Assembly (NCBI GenBank): GCA_018644745.1
Contig: JABGPX010000434.1
Location: forward strand, 1-5,275
DNA from: Spirochaetales bacterium
GTDB lineage: Bacteria > Spirochaetota > Spirochaetia > ARS1246
Length of the DNA: 5,275 nt
Reading direction: 5' to 3'
In this document: positions 1 to 5,275 of the stretch, one piece after another
How the letters are laid out: each line of letters starts with the position of its first letter
How positions within the stretch are numbered: position 1 is the first letter of the stretch
The notes under the pieces: generated by a model
Seen by the model: the letters and a program-made list of their open reading frames with translations, nothing else
What the model was told of the DNA's origin: nothing
The model's database searches: none
Position numbers and translations under genes: made by a program

Positions 1-1
1 G

Positions 2-730
2 AAAACCGCGGTAGAAGAGTGGTTCTTTGAATCTAATAATGGGATATTGACGGCAACATGTGCGTACGGAATGGGCGTTGATAAATCGAATATCCGAACA
101 GTGATCCACCGCGACCTCCCCCCTTCCGCCGAAGCATACCTGCAGGAGTCAGGAAGAGCGGGCCGTGACAGGAATCCCGCGGAAGCCCGGTTGATATTCT
201 CCCCTGAGGATTGGCGTTATTATCATGGGCTTTGCAAGGAGATGAATGGGGAGAATGAATCGGGCCATATTGGGTTGGAGCGATATCGTTCGATGCTGCT
301 CTATGCTGCGTCGGGCAAAACCTGCCGTCGGGAATACCTGCTGTCTTTGCTGTCCGCGGAACCGGATGTGTGTTTCAGCTGTGATGTATGTGAAGGAACT
401 ATAAAAAGCAGAATACCCGGGATGAAGGAAATAATTAAATTAATTCACCGATATCCCCGGCAGCTTACGAAGTACCAGACAAGTCTATTGCTTATCGGGT
501 GGCAGGGAAGCGAATCCGCAGATCGCGGCTTATGGTGCCGTAAAGGTTTTGGGTGCCTGGAAGTGTGGACGCCGGGGGAGATCGAAGAGGCCATCGAGGC
601 GCTGATTGAGATTGGATTGCTTCACCTTCCAGCGCGGGGCCCCTGGAAGCGCAAGCTCGGATCCGAAAAGAGCAAGGTATATAAAAAACGGAGGGAAGAA
701 CGGATTCGAATTTTGTCCGATTCCGACTAA
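2..730 (+). CDS. recQ: RecQ-family ATP-dependent DNA helicase, C-terminal part (5' end outside window)
   Basis: RecQ helicases unwind DNA 3' to 5' during recombination and fork repair in the cytoplasm. The frame is open from base 2 to the TAA at 728-730 (242 residues), so the TTG at 47 is only an internal codon. Visible in order are the end of helicase domain 2, with motif V (ATCAYGMGVDK, about residues 18-28) and motif VI (QESGRAGRD, 48-56, containing the arginine-finger region). Next is the RecQ zinc-binding module, with Cys108 in TCRRE and Cys124, Cys127 and Cys130 in CFSCDVC. The last 110 residues look like a divergent RQC winged helix (GFGCLEVWTPGEIEEAIEALIEIGLL) and end in a basic tail. 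No HRDC domain follows, so this is a shorter RecQ than the E. coli type. It is transcribed convergently with the importer operon and shows no functional link to it. The helicase assignment is firm. The winged-helix label is an inference. Confidence 0.95.
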   Translation, partial: KTAVEEWFFESNNGILTATCAYGMGVDKSNIRTVIHRDLPPSAEAYLQESGRAGRDRNPAEARLIFSPEDWRYYHGLCKEMNGENESGHIGLERYRSMLLYAASGKTCRREYLLSLLSAEPDVCFSCDVCEGTIKSRIPGMKEIIKLIHRYPRQLTKYQTSLLLIGWQGSESADRGLWCRKGFGCLEVWTPGEIEEAIEALIEIGLLHLPARGPWKRKLGSEKSKVYKKRREERIRILSDSD

Positions 731-809
731 ACACGTCAGGTTACCATGATTGCTCAGCGGTGTTAAATTCCAGAGTATGAATGAACAACAAAATGCGGTG
801 TTTCCCTGA

Positions 810-998
810 ACTCAGATAGAGGATCTTTCGGTCAGGCGTAAATACAATTTATGGTGCCAGTCCGGGATGGATCACTATATCGAACTCATACGCAAGAGGG
901 GCATGATCCCCGGGCTCTCAACTCACATGCCCGAAACCATTCCTTATGCTGACGAGTCCGATCTCGACATCGGTACCTATATACAGATTTATAATGCT
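810..998 (+). pseudogene. relic of an unidentified protein gene (internal fragment with a PGLSTHMPE motif)
   Basis: A frame opens after the TGA at 807-809. The block from about 867 to 996 translates to a protein-like sequence: DHYIELIRKRGMIPGLSTHMP, then ETIPYADESDLDIGTY, then IQIYNAA. It is hydrophobically patterned, has coding-like third positions and looks like a helix-strand stretch of an alpha/beta enzyme. From memory, this pattern resembles a conserved family with PGLSTHMPE followed by YADE and YNA. I cannot name that family or confirm it without a search. The ATG at 867 has no ribosome binding site. After YNAA the similarity stops where the opposite-strand URO-D relic begins, and the frame then runs as low-quality sequence to a stop at 1092-1094. 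I read it as a gene fragment truncated at both ends. A short expressed protein of up to 75 residues is possible but less likely. Confidence 0.5.
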
Positions 999-999
999 G

Positions 1000-1046
1000 C
1001 TCATACGCCCAGGTGTCCCACTCGAGATCTACTCCAATGCCGTGAA
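1000..1046 (-). pseudogene. 3'-terminal remnant of a second URO-D-like gene
   Basis: Read on the minus strand, this stretch encodes HGIGVDLEWDTWAYE, the same 15 residues found near the C-terminus of the URO-D-like gene at 4847-5275. The two 47-bp stretches differ at only two positions (1006 versus 4880 and 1015 versus 4889). Both are synonymous third-position changes (GCG/GCA for Ala, GAC/GAT for Asp). Outside the block similarity falls away: one further mismatch extends it to 996, and beyond 1046 the sequences diverge at once. The remnant lies just downstream of the operon terminator and in the operon's orientation. The silent-only divergence suggests that it was once part of a functional paralogue, although two changes are a small sample. 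A recent short copy of the intact gene's tail is the alternative. Confidence 0.65.
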
Positions 1047-1065
1047 CTAATGACACGCTCCAGCC

Positions 1066-1112
1066 AAAACAAAGTGGGCCGCGGCAGCGCATAAATGCGA
1101 AACCACGGCCCA
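1066..1112 (-). terminator. rho-independent terminator of the ABC importer operon
   Basis: On the minus-strand transcript, bases 1112-1103 pair with 1084-1075 to form a 10-bp GC-rich stem (UGGGCCGUGG with CCGCGGCCCA). It has one U-G wobble, which exists only in the minus-strand RNA; the plus strand would have a C-A mismatch. The loop holds a further small stem (CGCAU with AUGCG). The 3' arm is followed by CUUUGUUUUGG, a U-rich run from 1074 downward. It lies about 40 bp past the binding-protein stop codon, as expected for the end of the operon. The plus-strand side lacks a T-tract, so I see no bidirectional function. Confidence 0.75.
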
Positions 1113-1127
1113 ATAATTGTAAGCGAT

Positions 1128-1144
1128 TACCCAAGTCTTGGGTA
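1128..1144 (-). other. short perfect hairpin after the binding-protein stop codon
   Basis: TACCCAA and TTGGGTA form a perfect 7-bp stem around a 3-base loop, 7 bp beyond the stop codon at 1152-1154. No U-tract follows on the minus strand, so on its own it is not a good terminator. It may protect the 3' end of the mRNA together with the stronger terminator at 1066-1112. Confidence 0.4.
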
Positions 1145-1151
1145 CAAAGTT

Positions 1152-2705
1152 TTAGCGATAAACCCTGTCGTATCCGGTGTTGTATAGTTTTACGAGTTCG
1201 TCGATGCCCATGCCTTTGAGCGTTTCGATGTGGCTGTCCCAGGTGTTCACGGCTACTTTTCCGGTAATCATGTTGACCATGAGCTCGTTCATGTAGGTGT
1301 TAACCGAGGACTCGATCTGAGTTTTTCTGGCAAGTTCGTCATCGGTAAAAATCGGGAATGGCTGGGGCTGCATAACAGCGCCGGCCTCGATGTGATCGCC
1401 CCACGCTTTTCTGGCAAGCGGACCCATACCAAAAGCATATACATTTTCGATGGTTTCCACCGCAGTGAACTCGTGGCGAATACCATTCTCGCCAGGAACA
1501 AACGCGCCGTCAGGATTGTGGAGTGTCTTTACCTTGTCGGTAAGTGAGTTTGTTCCGTCGGCATTCTTGACGAAAGTATTCCCTTCCTCTCCCCACATTA
1601 CGGTGTCGACGCCTTCTTCGGTGTAACACCATTCGAGGAAGTCAACAAGCTCTTCGATGTACTTAGATTTGGCGGAGATAACTTTCAGGAGGAAATAGAC
1701 GTCATGATAACGCTCCGCTTGTCCAACATCGTGTCCGGCGTCTCCGCTGAAAGGAACGACCGCCGCGTATTCGTAATTCGGGTTCTTCTTTTTGCCGTCC
1801 GCCGTCATGCCGTCGGCAACAGTCATATAATCGTAGACAAAAAATGCTTTGTCGTTAAGTAAGTTTTCCTTCCACACTTCGTCGGAAGTTGTTCCCCATT
1901 CGGGATCGAGCAGCCCTTCGGCATACCACGTATGGAGGTATTCCATGAATTCTTCGAAACCATCTTTCGCGGGACCGTAGATATACTGATCGGTATCGTG
2001 GTCAAACCACATACCTATATTGGAAAAGTATTGATGGGCCATACCGCGGATGATAGTGTTCGCGCCCCACCTGTTACCAACAGGAGTGGAATTCGGATAT
2101 TCCTTCTTAGCTCGGCGAAGGAAGTTCGTAAGATCTTCGGGACTATCAAACTTGTCACCAAAACCCCAATCCTTCATAAGGTCGGTTCTGGCCATGAAAG
2201 ATTCGTGAAGCATGGTATAGGTATAAAGCCGGGGAGTTCCGTAAAATTTACCATTCTGGGCAGAAAGAACCTGCCAAGAGTCATCGGTAATTTCATCCAT
2301 GTACTTTTTAAACGTTGGCATTCTTCCGGAATCAACATAATCGTTGAGGGGAACCCACGCGCCTTGGGGGCCGTACTCGATGGTAAGGTTACGGCCGTTG
2401 CGGAGGCTGATCAGGTCCGGCATATCGCCAGACGCGAGGACGGTGCTGATCTTTTCGGCAAACGCCCGTACTGGTACAGGTGTTACATCGAAATAGATGT
2501 TGGTCTTCTGGCCGATGAGCTGAAAGACCAACGAATCGTTGTTAAGAGTTGAAAGATTTGACCTGAACATAAAACTTGGGTTGATCACTTTATCGCTGAT
2601 CATACCAGTTCCGGCGGCTGCTGTTTCTTCGTCGCCACCTCCAGCGGATACCTGGAAAGCGACGACCGCCACGAGAATCATTGCGATCAATAAAAATCTC
2701 TTCAT
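1152..2705 (-). CDS. extracellular solute-binding protein of an LplA/YtcQ-type carbohydrate ABC importer
   Basis: This 517-residue protein should capture a sugar or oligosaccharide outside the inner membrane and deliver it to the two adjacent permeases. Residues 1-21 form a signal peptide (KR, a hydrophobic core, then VSA), with likely signal peptidase I cleavage before GGGDEE. The lipobox cysteine usual for LplA lipoproteins is absent, so it is probably a soluble periplasmic protein, which suits a diderm cell. Family-style features follow: LASGDMPDLI (about 90-99), GKFYGTPR (152-159), the MARTDLMKDWG stretch (171-181) and LHTWYAEGLLDPEW (257-270). Many exposed-type Trp and Tyr residues fit sugar stacking. 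The length is typical of this large binding-protein subfamily. The start is supported by AAGGAG six bases upstream. It is the last gene of the operon, 78 bp after the second permease, and is followed by a terminator. The substrate cannot be read from sequence; family precedents are plant-polysaccharide oligomers. Confidence 0.9.
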   Translation of the reverse strand: MKRFLLIAMILVAVVAFQVSAGGGDEETAAAGTGMISDKVINPSFMFRSNLSTLNNDSLVFQLIGQKTNIYFDVTPVPVRAFAEKISTVLASGDMPDLISLRNGRNLTIEYGPQGAWVPLNDYVDSGRMPTFKKYMDEITDDSWQVLSAQNGKFYGTPRLYTYTMLHESFMARTDLMKDWGFGDKFDSPEDLTNFLRRAKKEYPNSTPVGNRWGANTIIRGMAHQYFSNIGMWFDHDTDQYIYGPAKDGFEEFMEYLHTWYAEGLLDPEWGTTSDEVWKENLLNDKAFFVYDYMTVADGMTADGKKKNPNYEYAAVVPFSGDAGHDVGQAERYHDVYFLLKVISAKSKYIEELVDFLEWCYTEEGVDTVMWGEEGNTFVKNADGTNSLTDKVKTLHNPDGAFVPGENGIRHEFTAVETIENVYAFGMGPLARKAWGDHIEAGAVMQPQPFPIFTDDELARKTQIESSVNTYMNELMVNMITGKVAVNTWDSHIETLKGMGIDELVKLYNTGYDRVYR

Positions 2706-2711
2706 GCGTTT

Positions 2712-2717
2712 CTCCTT
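2712..2717 (-). promoter_or_regulatory. strong ribosome binding site of the binding-protein gene
   Basis: AAGGAG on the minus strand lies six bases before the ATG at 2703-2705. It fixes the start and is clearly stronger than the sites before either permease gene, consistent with higher translation of the binding protein. Confidence 0.85.
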
Positions 2718-2748
2718 GTTTTTTGAAGTTTCCTTCTTTATATATAAT

Positions 2749-2770
2749 CACTCTTCCGAAAGGAAGGGTG
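2749..2770 (-). other. hairpin in the spacer between second permease and binding protein
   Basis: The 78-bp spacer holds a 9-base inverted repeat (2749-2757 with 2762-2770) around a 4-base loop. In the minus-strand transcript it has one C-A mismatch and no U-tract, so it is a poor terminator. It more likely stabilises or processes the mRNA, favouring binding-protein expression. In a plus-strand RNA it would be fully paired, with one U-G wobble and a GAAA tetraloop, but no plus-strand gene reads through here. An AT-rich TATATATAA lies just downstream on the minus strand. I find no good -35 at the right distance, so I do not call a promoter. Confidence 0.45.
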
Positions 2771-2783
2771 CGATTGCTGCAAA

Positions 2784-3674
2784 CTAACCTTTCACGGAAC
2801 CGATCATTACCCCCTTTACAAAATATTTTTGAACGAACGGATAAATGGCAATTACCGGCGCGGTAACCACCATAATTGAAGCTGTCTTAAGCGATTCGGT
2901 CGATACATTCTCCAGGAATTCGGCATTGCTACCGTCCTGCTGAAGCTGAAGCGATTGAGCCCCGGTGAGGATATTTTGAAGGATCATCTGCACCGGATAT
3001 TTACTCGCGCTGTTCAGATACAAAAGGGCTGAGAAAAATGCATTCCAATGGCGCACCACCGTAAAAAGGGCGATAGTGGCTATAACGGGTTTTGAAAGCG
3101 GGATGATAATACGAAACAGGACAAACCAGTCGTGTGCTCCGTCCATGTATGCCGATTCGTGGAGGCTCGGCGGTATTCCCATATAGAATGCGCGGAAGAT
3201 CATGAGATTCCAGGCCGTCAGCGCCGTGGGCAGTATCATCGCCCAAATCGAATCGATCATGCCAAGATTTTTTATGACCAGGAACGTAGGGATCATTCCT
3301 CCGTGGAAGAACATCGTCACGATAAAATAGATCACAAAGTACTTTTGCGATCTGAACTTTGCGACAGCAAGGGGAAAAGCGGTAATTGCAGTAAGTATGA
3401 GTGTAAGAAGCGTTCCTGTTACGGCGTATAAAACCGTATTCGCGTACGCCCGACCCACTGTTGGATAACCGAGCATCGTCTTATATGAGTCGAGTGTAAG
3501 AGGCCTGATTGGCAGCAAGGTTACCTCTCCGCGGATTACCGCATCGGTGTCGCTGACGGATGTTGATACCACATAGATAAACGGATACAGCATGACGGCA
3601 ACAACGACAGTAATCAGGATATAGATAAAAGTCCTGAATGTTTTATCTGATAAGGTGTCACGTATCGCTTTCAT
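2784..3674 (-). CDS. ABC importer permease, LplC/YtcP-like (carbohydrate type, second membrane subunit)
   Basis: This inner-membrane subunit forms half of the translocation channel for the sugar carried by the adjacent binding protein. I choose the ATG at 3672-3674 (296 residues, MKAIRDTLSD). The frame stays open to 3725, but that extension overlaps the upstream permease and adds a Gly/Ser/Pro-rich leader unlike the family. Six hydrophobic segments lie near residues 13-37, 77-102, 110-130, 140-160, 196-217 and 264-280. The ATPase-docking EAA loop is at about 169-196 (HESAYMDGAHDWFVLFRIII, then PLSKP), with the conserved glycine at DGA. The C-terminus QKYFVKGVMIGSVKG is characteristic of the LplC/YtcP group. 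The start is 1 bp beyond the upstream stop codon and has only a weak ribosome site, so translational coupling is likely. Confidence 0.92.
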   Translation of the reverse strand: MKAIRDTLSDKTFRTFIYILITVVVAVMLYPFIYVVSTSVSDTDAVIRGEVTLLPIRPLTLDSYKTMLGYPTVGRAYANTVLYAVTGTLLTLILTAITAFPLAVAKFRSQKYFVIYFIVTMFFHGGMIPTFLVIKNLGMIDSIWAMILPTALTAWNLMIFRAFYMGIPPSLHESAYMDGAHDWFVLFRIIIPLSKPVIATIALFTVVRHWNAFFSALLYLNSASKYPVQMILQNILTGAQSLQLQQDGSNAEFLENVSTESLKTASIMVVTAPVIAIYPFVQKYFVKGVMIGSVKG

Positions 3675-3675
3675 A

Positions 3676-4611
3676 CTACCACAGACTCTGCTTGGCGAAC
3701 TTCCGCGACCAGGCATTGGTACCAATCACCATGATCATAGAGATGACCGAATTGAACAGGCCGACCGCGGTACCAAAACTGAAATCTCTGTCGATAATTC
3801 CCCTACGGTAGGTGTATGTTGCAAGAACGTCTGAAGTTGACCACGTCGCCGGAGAGTACATCAGGTACACCTTTTCGAACCCGACGCTCACGATATGTCC
3901 AATATTCAGAATCATCAACACAATAATAGTTCCCATGATCGACGGTATTGTTACGCGAATTATCTTCTGCCAGCGAGAAGCTCCGTCGATAGTCGCCGCC
4001 TCGTACAGTTGAGGATCGATGGCGCTCAGCGCCGCCAGGTAGATGATGCTGGTGTAACCAACGGTCTGCCATACCTGCGATCCCACATACAAAGGCCGGA
4101 ACCAGCTCGCTTCGTTGAAAAAGAGGATCTTTTCGAATCCGATAAGCTCCAGCACCTGGTTTACGACCCCGGAATGAGAGAAGATCTGCTTTAGCAAACC
4201 GACTACCACGACGGTGGAGACAAAGTAGGGAAGGTATGTAATTGTCTGAGCGATCCTCTTGTACGGGCCGTCGTTCAGCTCGTTTAGCATAAGTGCGAGA
4301 ACAATCGGGGCTGGAAAGGTAAACAGAAAAGTGGTAAATCCCAACATTACTGTGTTCTTCACCAGCCTGAAGAAATAGGGATCGTTGAAAAAATTTTGGA
4401 AATTTTTAAAACCAATCCACGGCGAGGCCATGATCCCGGCGAAAAGATTGTAACGCTTGAAGGCTATGATTATACCAAACATCGGCAGGTAATTGAAAAT
4501 AAACACAGCCACAACGCCGATGAGGACCATCGAAAGCATCGCCTTATGGTGTTTGAAATCGTAGATCAGTGCAGGGTCGGATTTATATTTCTTGGCGACT
4601 TTTGATTTCAT
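3676..4611 (-). CDS. ABC importer permease, LplB/YteP-like (carbohydrate type, first membrane subunit)
   Basis: This is the partner inner-membrane subunit of the importer and the first gene of the operon. The ATG at 4609-4611 gives 311 residues (MKSKVAKKYK). An in-frame TTG at 4630-4632 would add seven residues. Neither start has a strong ribosome site; I prefer the ATG because LplB proteins usually begin with a short basic segment. Family signs are YLPMFGIIIAFKRYN (about 41-55), then WIGFKNFQNFFNDPYFFRLV (65-84) and NTVMLG (86-91). The EAA loop at about 201-224 reads QLYEAATIDGASRWQKIIRV followed by TIPS. Hydrophobic segments lie near 27-50, 86-110, 125-145, 171-196, 225-245 and 279-298. The protein is full length. 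No ATP-binding subunit accompanies it; importers of this type commonly share an MsmX-like ATPase encoded elsewhere. Confidence 0.92.
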   Translation of the reverse strand: MKSKVAKKYKSDPALIYDFKHHKAMLSMVLIGVVAVFIFNYLPMFGIIIAFKRYNLFAGIMASPWIGFKNFQNFFNDPYFFRLVKNTVMLGFTTFLFTFPAPIVLALMLNELNDGPYKRIAQTITYLPYFVSTVVVVGLLKQIFSHSGVVNQVLELIGFEKILFFNEASWFRPLYVGSQVWQTVGYTSIIYLAALSAIDPQLYEAATIDGASRWQKIIRVTIPSIMGTIIVLMILNIGHIVSVGFEKVYLMYSPATWSTSDVLATYTYRRGIIDRDFSFGTAVGLFNSVISMIMVIGTNAWSRKFAKQSLW

Positions 4612-4733
4612 TGGAAAGCGGTCCCACTTCAATTGCTACATATTGATATTGGCCGTCGATTCAGCCCGGCTTTTTTACTCTGACCTACCTTATCATGTAT
4701 CAGATCTTAGTGCAACAGATATTTGATATATTA

Positions 4734-4743
4734 AACAGCTGTT
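4734..4743. promoter_or_regulatory. 10-bp palindrome, possible operator
   Basis: AACAGCTGTT is a perfect palindrome about 20 bp downstream of the candidate -10 element and 120 bp before the first permease start. It is positioned where a repressor could act on the operon. It is short and lacks the central CG typical of LacI-family operators, so chance is a fair explanation. Confidence 0.25.
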
Positions 4744-4759
4744 CAGTTGATGCCTGGCA

Positions 4760-4788
4760 ATAATCGACATCTCCCATTCGCAACTCAA
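4760..4788 (-). promoter_or_regulatory. candidate sigma-70-type promoter for the importer operon
   Basis: On the minus strand TTGAGT (4788-4783) and GATTAT (4765-4760) are separated by 17 bases and match the -35 and -10 consensus at four of six positions each. Transcription would start roughly 140 bases before the first permease, leaving a long leader that includes the palindrome at 4734-4743. A second candidate, TTGCAC followed after 17 bases by TAAGGT (about 4685-4713), is weaker. No experiment or alignment supports either one. Confidence 0.3.
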
Positions 4789-4846
4789 CCGGACCGCATA
4801 CGAGGCCGAACTGCAGAAAACGAGATCGAAAGCTTCCCTCAGCTGA

Positions 4847-5275
4847 TTACCTGCCGCCGATAGCTTTCAGCTTCTCATATGCCCAGGTATCCCACTCGAG
4901 ATCTACTCCAATGCCGTGAAGATCGCCATAATCCTTCGCGATGAGTCCGCCCCGGAAGGTTTCCGCGAGCCGCTTGGACTCATCCTCGATTAGTGTTCGA
5001 TTGCCTGTCGGAAGAATTTGTTGTATATCGCAGGGAGAATATAACCCGACATGATGTTTTTTTAGTTTCTCCGCTAGAATTGGCAGGTCATACACGAGGG
5101 GTTGATCAAATTGCATGCAATCAATTCCCGCCACGCATAAGTCATCTATCAATTCCCAATTGAAACCGCATGAATGTTGAATTACTTTCATTCCAAACTC
5201 ATGAGCCTTGGATGTGAGTCTCTCGTAGAGAGGTTTGAAGATATCACGCCACATCTCCGGGCTCATGAGCAGCCG
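4847..5275 (-). CDS. URO-D superfamily (MtaA-like) protein, C-terminal part (5' end outside window)
   Basis: The minus-strand frame is open to the window edge and ends with TAA at 4847-4849 (142 residues visible). The residues before the ATG at 5264-5266 (RLL) continue the family pattern RLLMSPEMW, so that ATG is internal. The fragment covers the last third or so of a URO-D-fold barrel: the SPEMW helix, IQHSCGFNWELI, GIDCMQFDQP, SPCDIQQILPTG, then IGVDLEWDTWAY near the end. HSCG sits where MtaA/MtbA-type cobalamin methyltransferases carry their zinc-binding His-X-Cys, and the Cys in SPCDIQ could be a further ligand. Haem-pathway HemE is not expected to have this motif. A methyltransferase or demethylase role in catabolism is therefore more likely than uroporphyrinogen decarboxylation, but the substrate is unknown. 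It lies upstream of and parallel to the importer operon with a 235-bp gap, so joint function is plausible but unproven. Confidence 0.85.
   Translation of the reverse strand, partial: RLLMSPEMWRDIFKPLYERLTSKAHEFGMKVIQHSCGFNWELIDDLCVAGIDCMQFDQPLVYDLPILAEKLKKHHVGLYSPCDIQQILPTGNRTLIEDESKRLAETFRGGLIAKDYGDLHGIGVDLEWDTWAYEKLKAIGGR
4874..4920 (-). repeat. direct repeat partner of 1000-1046 inside the intact URO-D-like gene
   Basis: These 47 bp match 1000-1046 at 45 positions, in the same orientation, 3,874 bp apart. The pair flanks the whole importer operon as a direct repeat. This copy is in the coding frame of the URO-D-like gene, eight codons before its stop. The repeat lacks the structure of an insertion-sequence end or an attachment site and is most simply explained as shared coding sequence. 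A direct repeat of this length could still allow rare recombination that deletes the operon between the copies. Confidence 0.85.

Larger units (their letters stand above)
731..1151. other. 421-bp gap without an intact gene: two gene relics, an operator-like site and a terminator
   Basis: This gap separates the convergent recQ and binding-protein genes. Positions 731-809 show nothing I can assign. A 5-bp AACAC/GTGTT pairing around 730-764 has no T-tract and is not a convincing recQ terminator. From about 810 to 998 the plus strand reads like an internal piece of a protein gene. Positions 1000-1046 on the minus strand repeat the tail of the URO-D-like gene at the other end of the window. Positions 1066-1112 hold a terminator for the minus-strand operon. 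Short open frames on both strands across the gap are chance frames that read through these relics. Confidence 0.7.
4612..4846. other. 235-bp leader region between the URO-D-like gene and the importer operon
   Basis: No coding sequence is evident here. The region holds a candidate promoter (4760-4788) and a 10-bp palindrome (4734-4743), both described separately. A TTTTTT run at 4673-4678 on the plus strand follows a 5-bp GC pairing, but no plus-strand gene needs terminating here. The size and AT-rich middle suggest that the operon has its own promoter rather than depending only on read-through from the URO-D-like gene. Confidence 0.5.

Noticed and set aside
730..764. Terminator for recQ from AACAC/GTGTT pairing
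   Set aside because: The stem is only 5 bp, the loop is about 25 bases, and there is no T-tract.
886..1134. 82-codon minus-strand frame across the gap after the binding-protein gene
   Set aside because: Only HGIGVDLEWDTWAYE is meaningful, as the URO-D remnant. The parts on either side are low-quality sequence crossing the terminator and the opposite-strand relic.
1932..2552. 206-codon open frame on the plus strand inside the binding-protein gene
   Set aside because: It is fully antisense to a well-supported gene, has no domain-like sequence and no ribosome site. It is a shadow of the codon pattern on the other strand.
3675..3725. Extended N-terminus of the second permease (17 more residues)
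   Set aside because: It would overlap the upstream permease by 50 bases and adds a Gly/Ser/Pro-rich leader not expected in this family. The ATG at 3674, 1 bp after the upstream stop, is the natural start.
4646..4678. Plus-strand terminator formed by GGCCG...CGGCT and a T6 run
   Set aside because: The stem is only about 5 bp with an 11-base loop, and no plus-strand gene lies upstream to be terminated.
1000..4920. Importer operon as a mobile element bounded by the direct repeat
   Set aside because: There is no transposase, integrase or terminal inverted repeat. The repeat is ordinary coding sequence of one gene family and sits eight codons inside the intact gene, so duplication and loss explains it more simply.

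Overview
The window looks like a stretch of a diderm bacterial chromosome, most likely a free-living or host-associated spirochaete. I infer this from two things. The solute-binding protein has a signal peptide ending in VSA-GGG with no lipobox cysteine, a style I associate with Spirochaeta-type binding proteins. The RecQ fragment also has a spirochaete-like sequence style. Neither was checked against a database.

Layout. Positions 2-730 (+) hold the C-terminal 242 residues of a RecQ-family DNA helicase whose start lies outside the window. Positions 731-1151 contain no intact gene but are not empty. A plus-strand relic of one gene (about 810-998) abuts a minus-strand relic of a second gene (1000-1046). 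A rho-independent terminator serving the minus-strand operon follows (1066-1112). From 4611 down to 1152 on the minus strand lies a three-gene carbohydrate-type ABC importer: an LplB-like permease, an LplC/YtcP-like permease starting 1 bp after it, and a secreted solute-binding protein after a 78-bp spacer containing a hairpin. No ATPase gene is present. Upstream of the operon is a 235-bp gap with a candidate promoter and a small palindrome. The window ends in the C-terminal 142 residues of a uroporphyrinogen decarboxylase (URO-D) superfamily protein with an HSCG motif, also on the minus strand (4847-5275).

How the parts fit. The two permeases and the binding protein form one importer, probably for an oligosaccharide, and probably energised by an ATPase encoded elsewhere. 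The URO-D-like gene is upstream in the same orientation and may belong to the same catabolic locus. Its HxC motif suggests methyl-group chemistry rather than haem synthesis.

The most interesting observation is that 47 bp from the 3' end of the URO-D-like gene recurs just beyond the operon terminator in the same orientation (45/47 identical). Both differences are synonymous in the coding frame. The importer is therefore flanked by one living URO-D-like gene and the tail remnant of a paralogue, next to debris of a third gene. This reads as a scar of past duplication and loss. I see no convincing new biological system, CRISPR array, tRNA, rRNA or insertion sequence.
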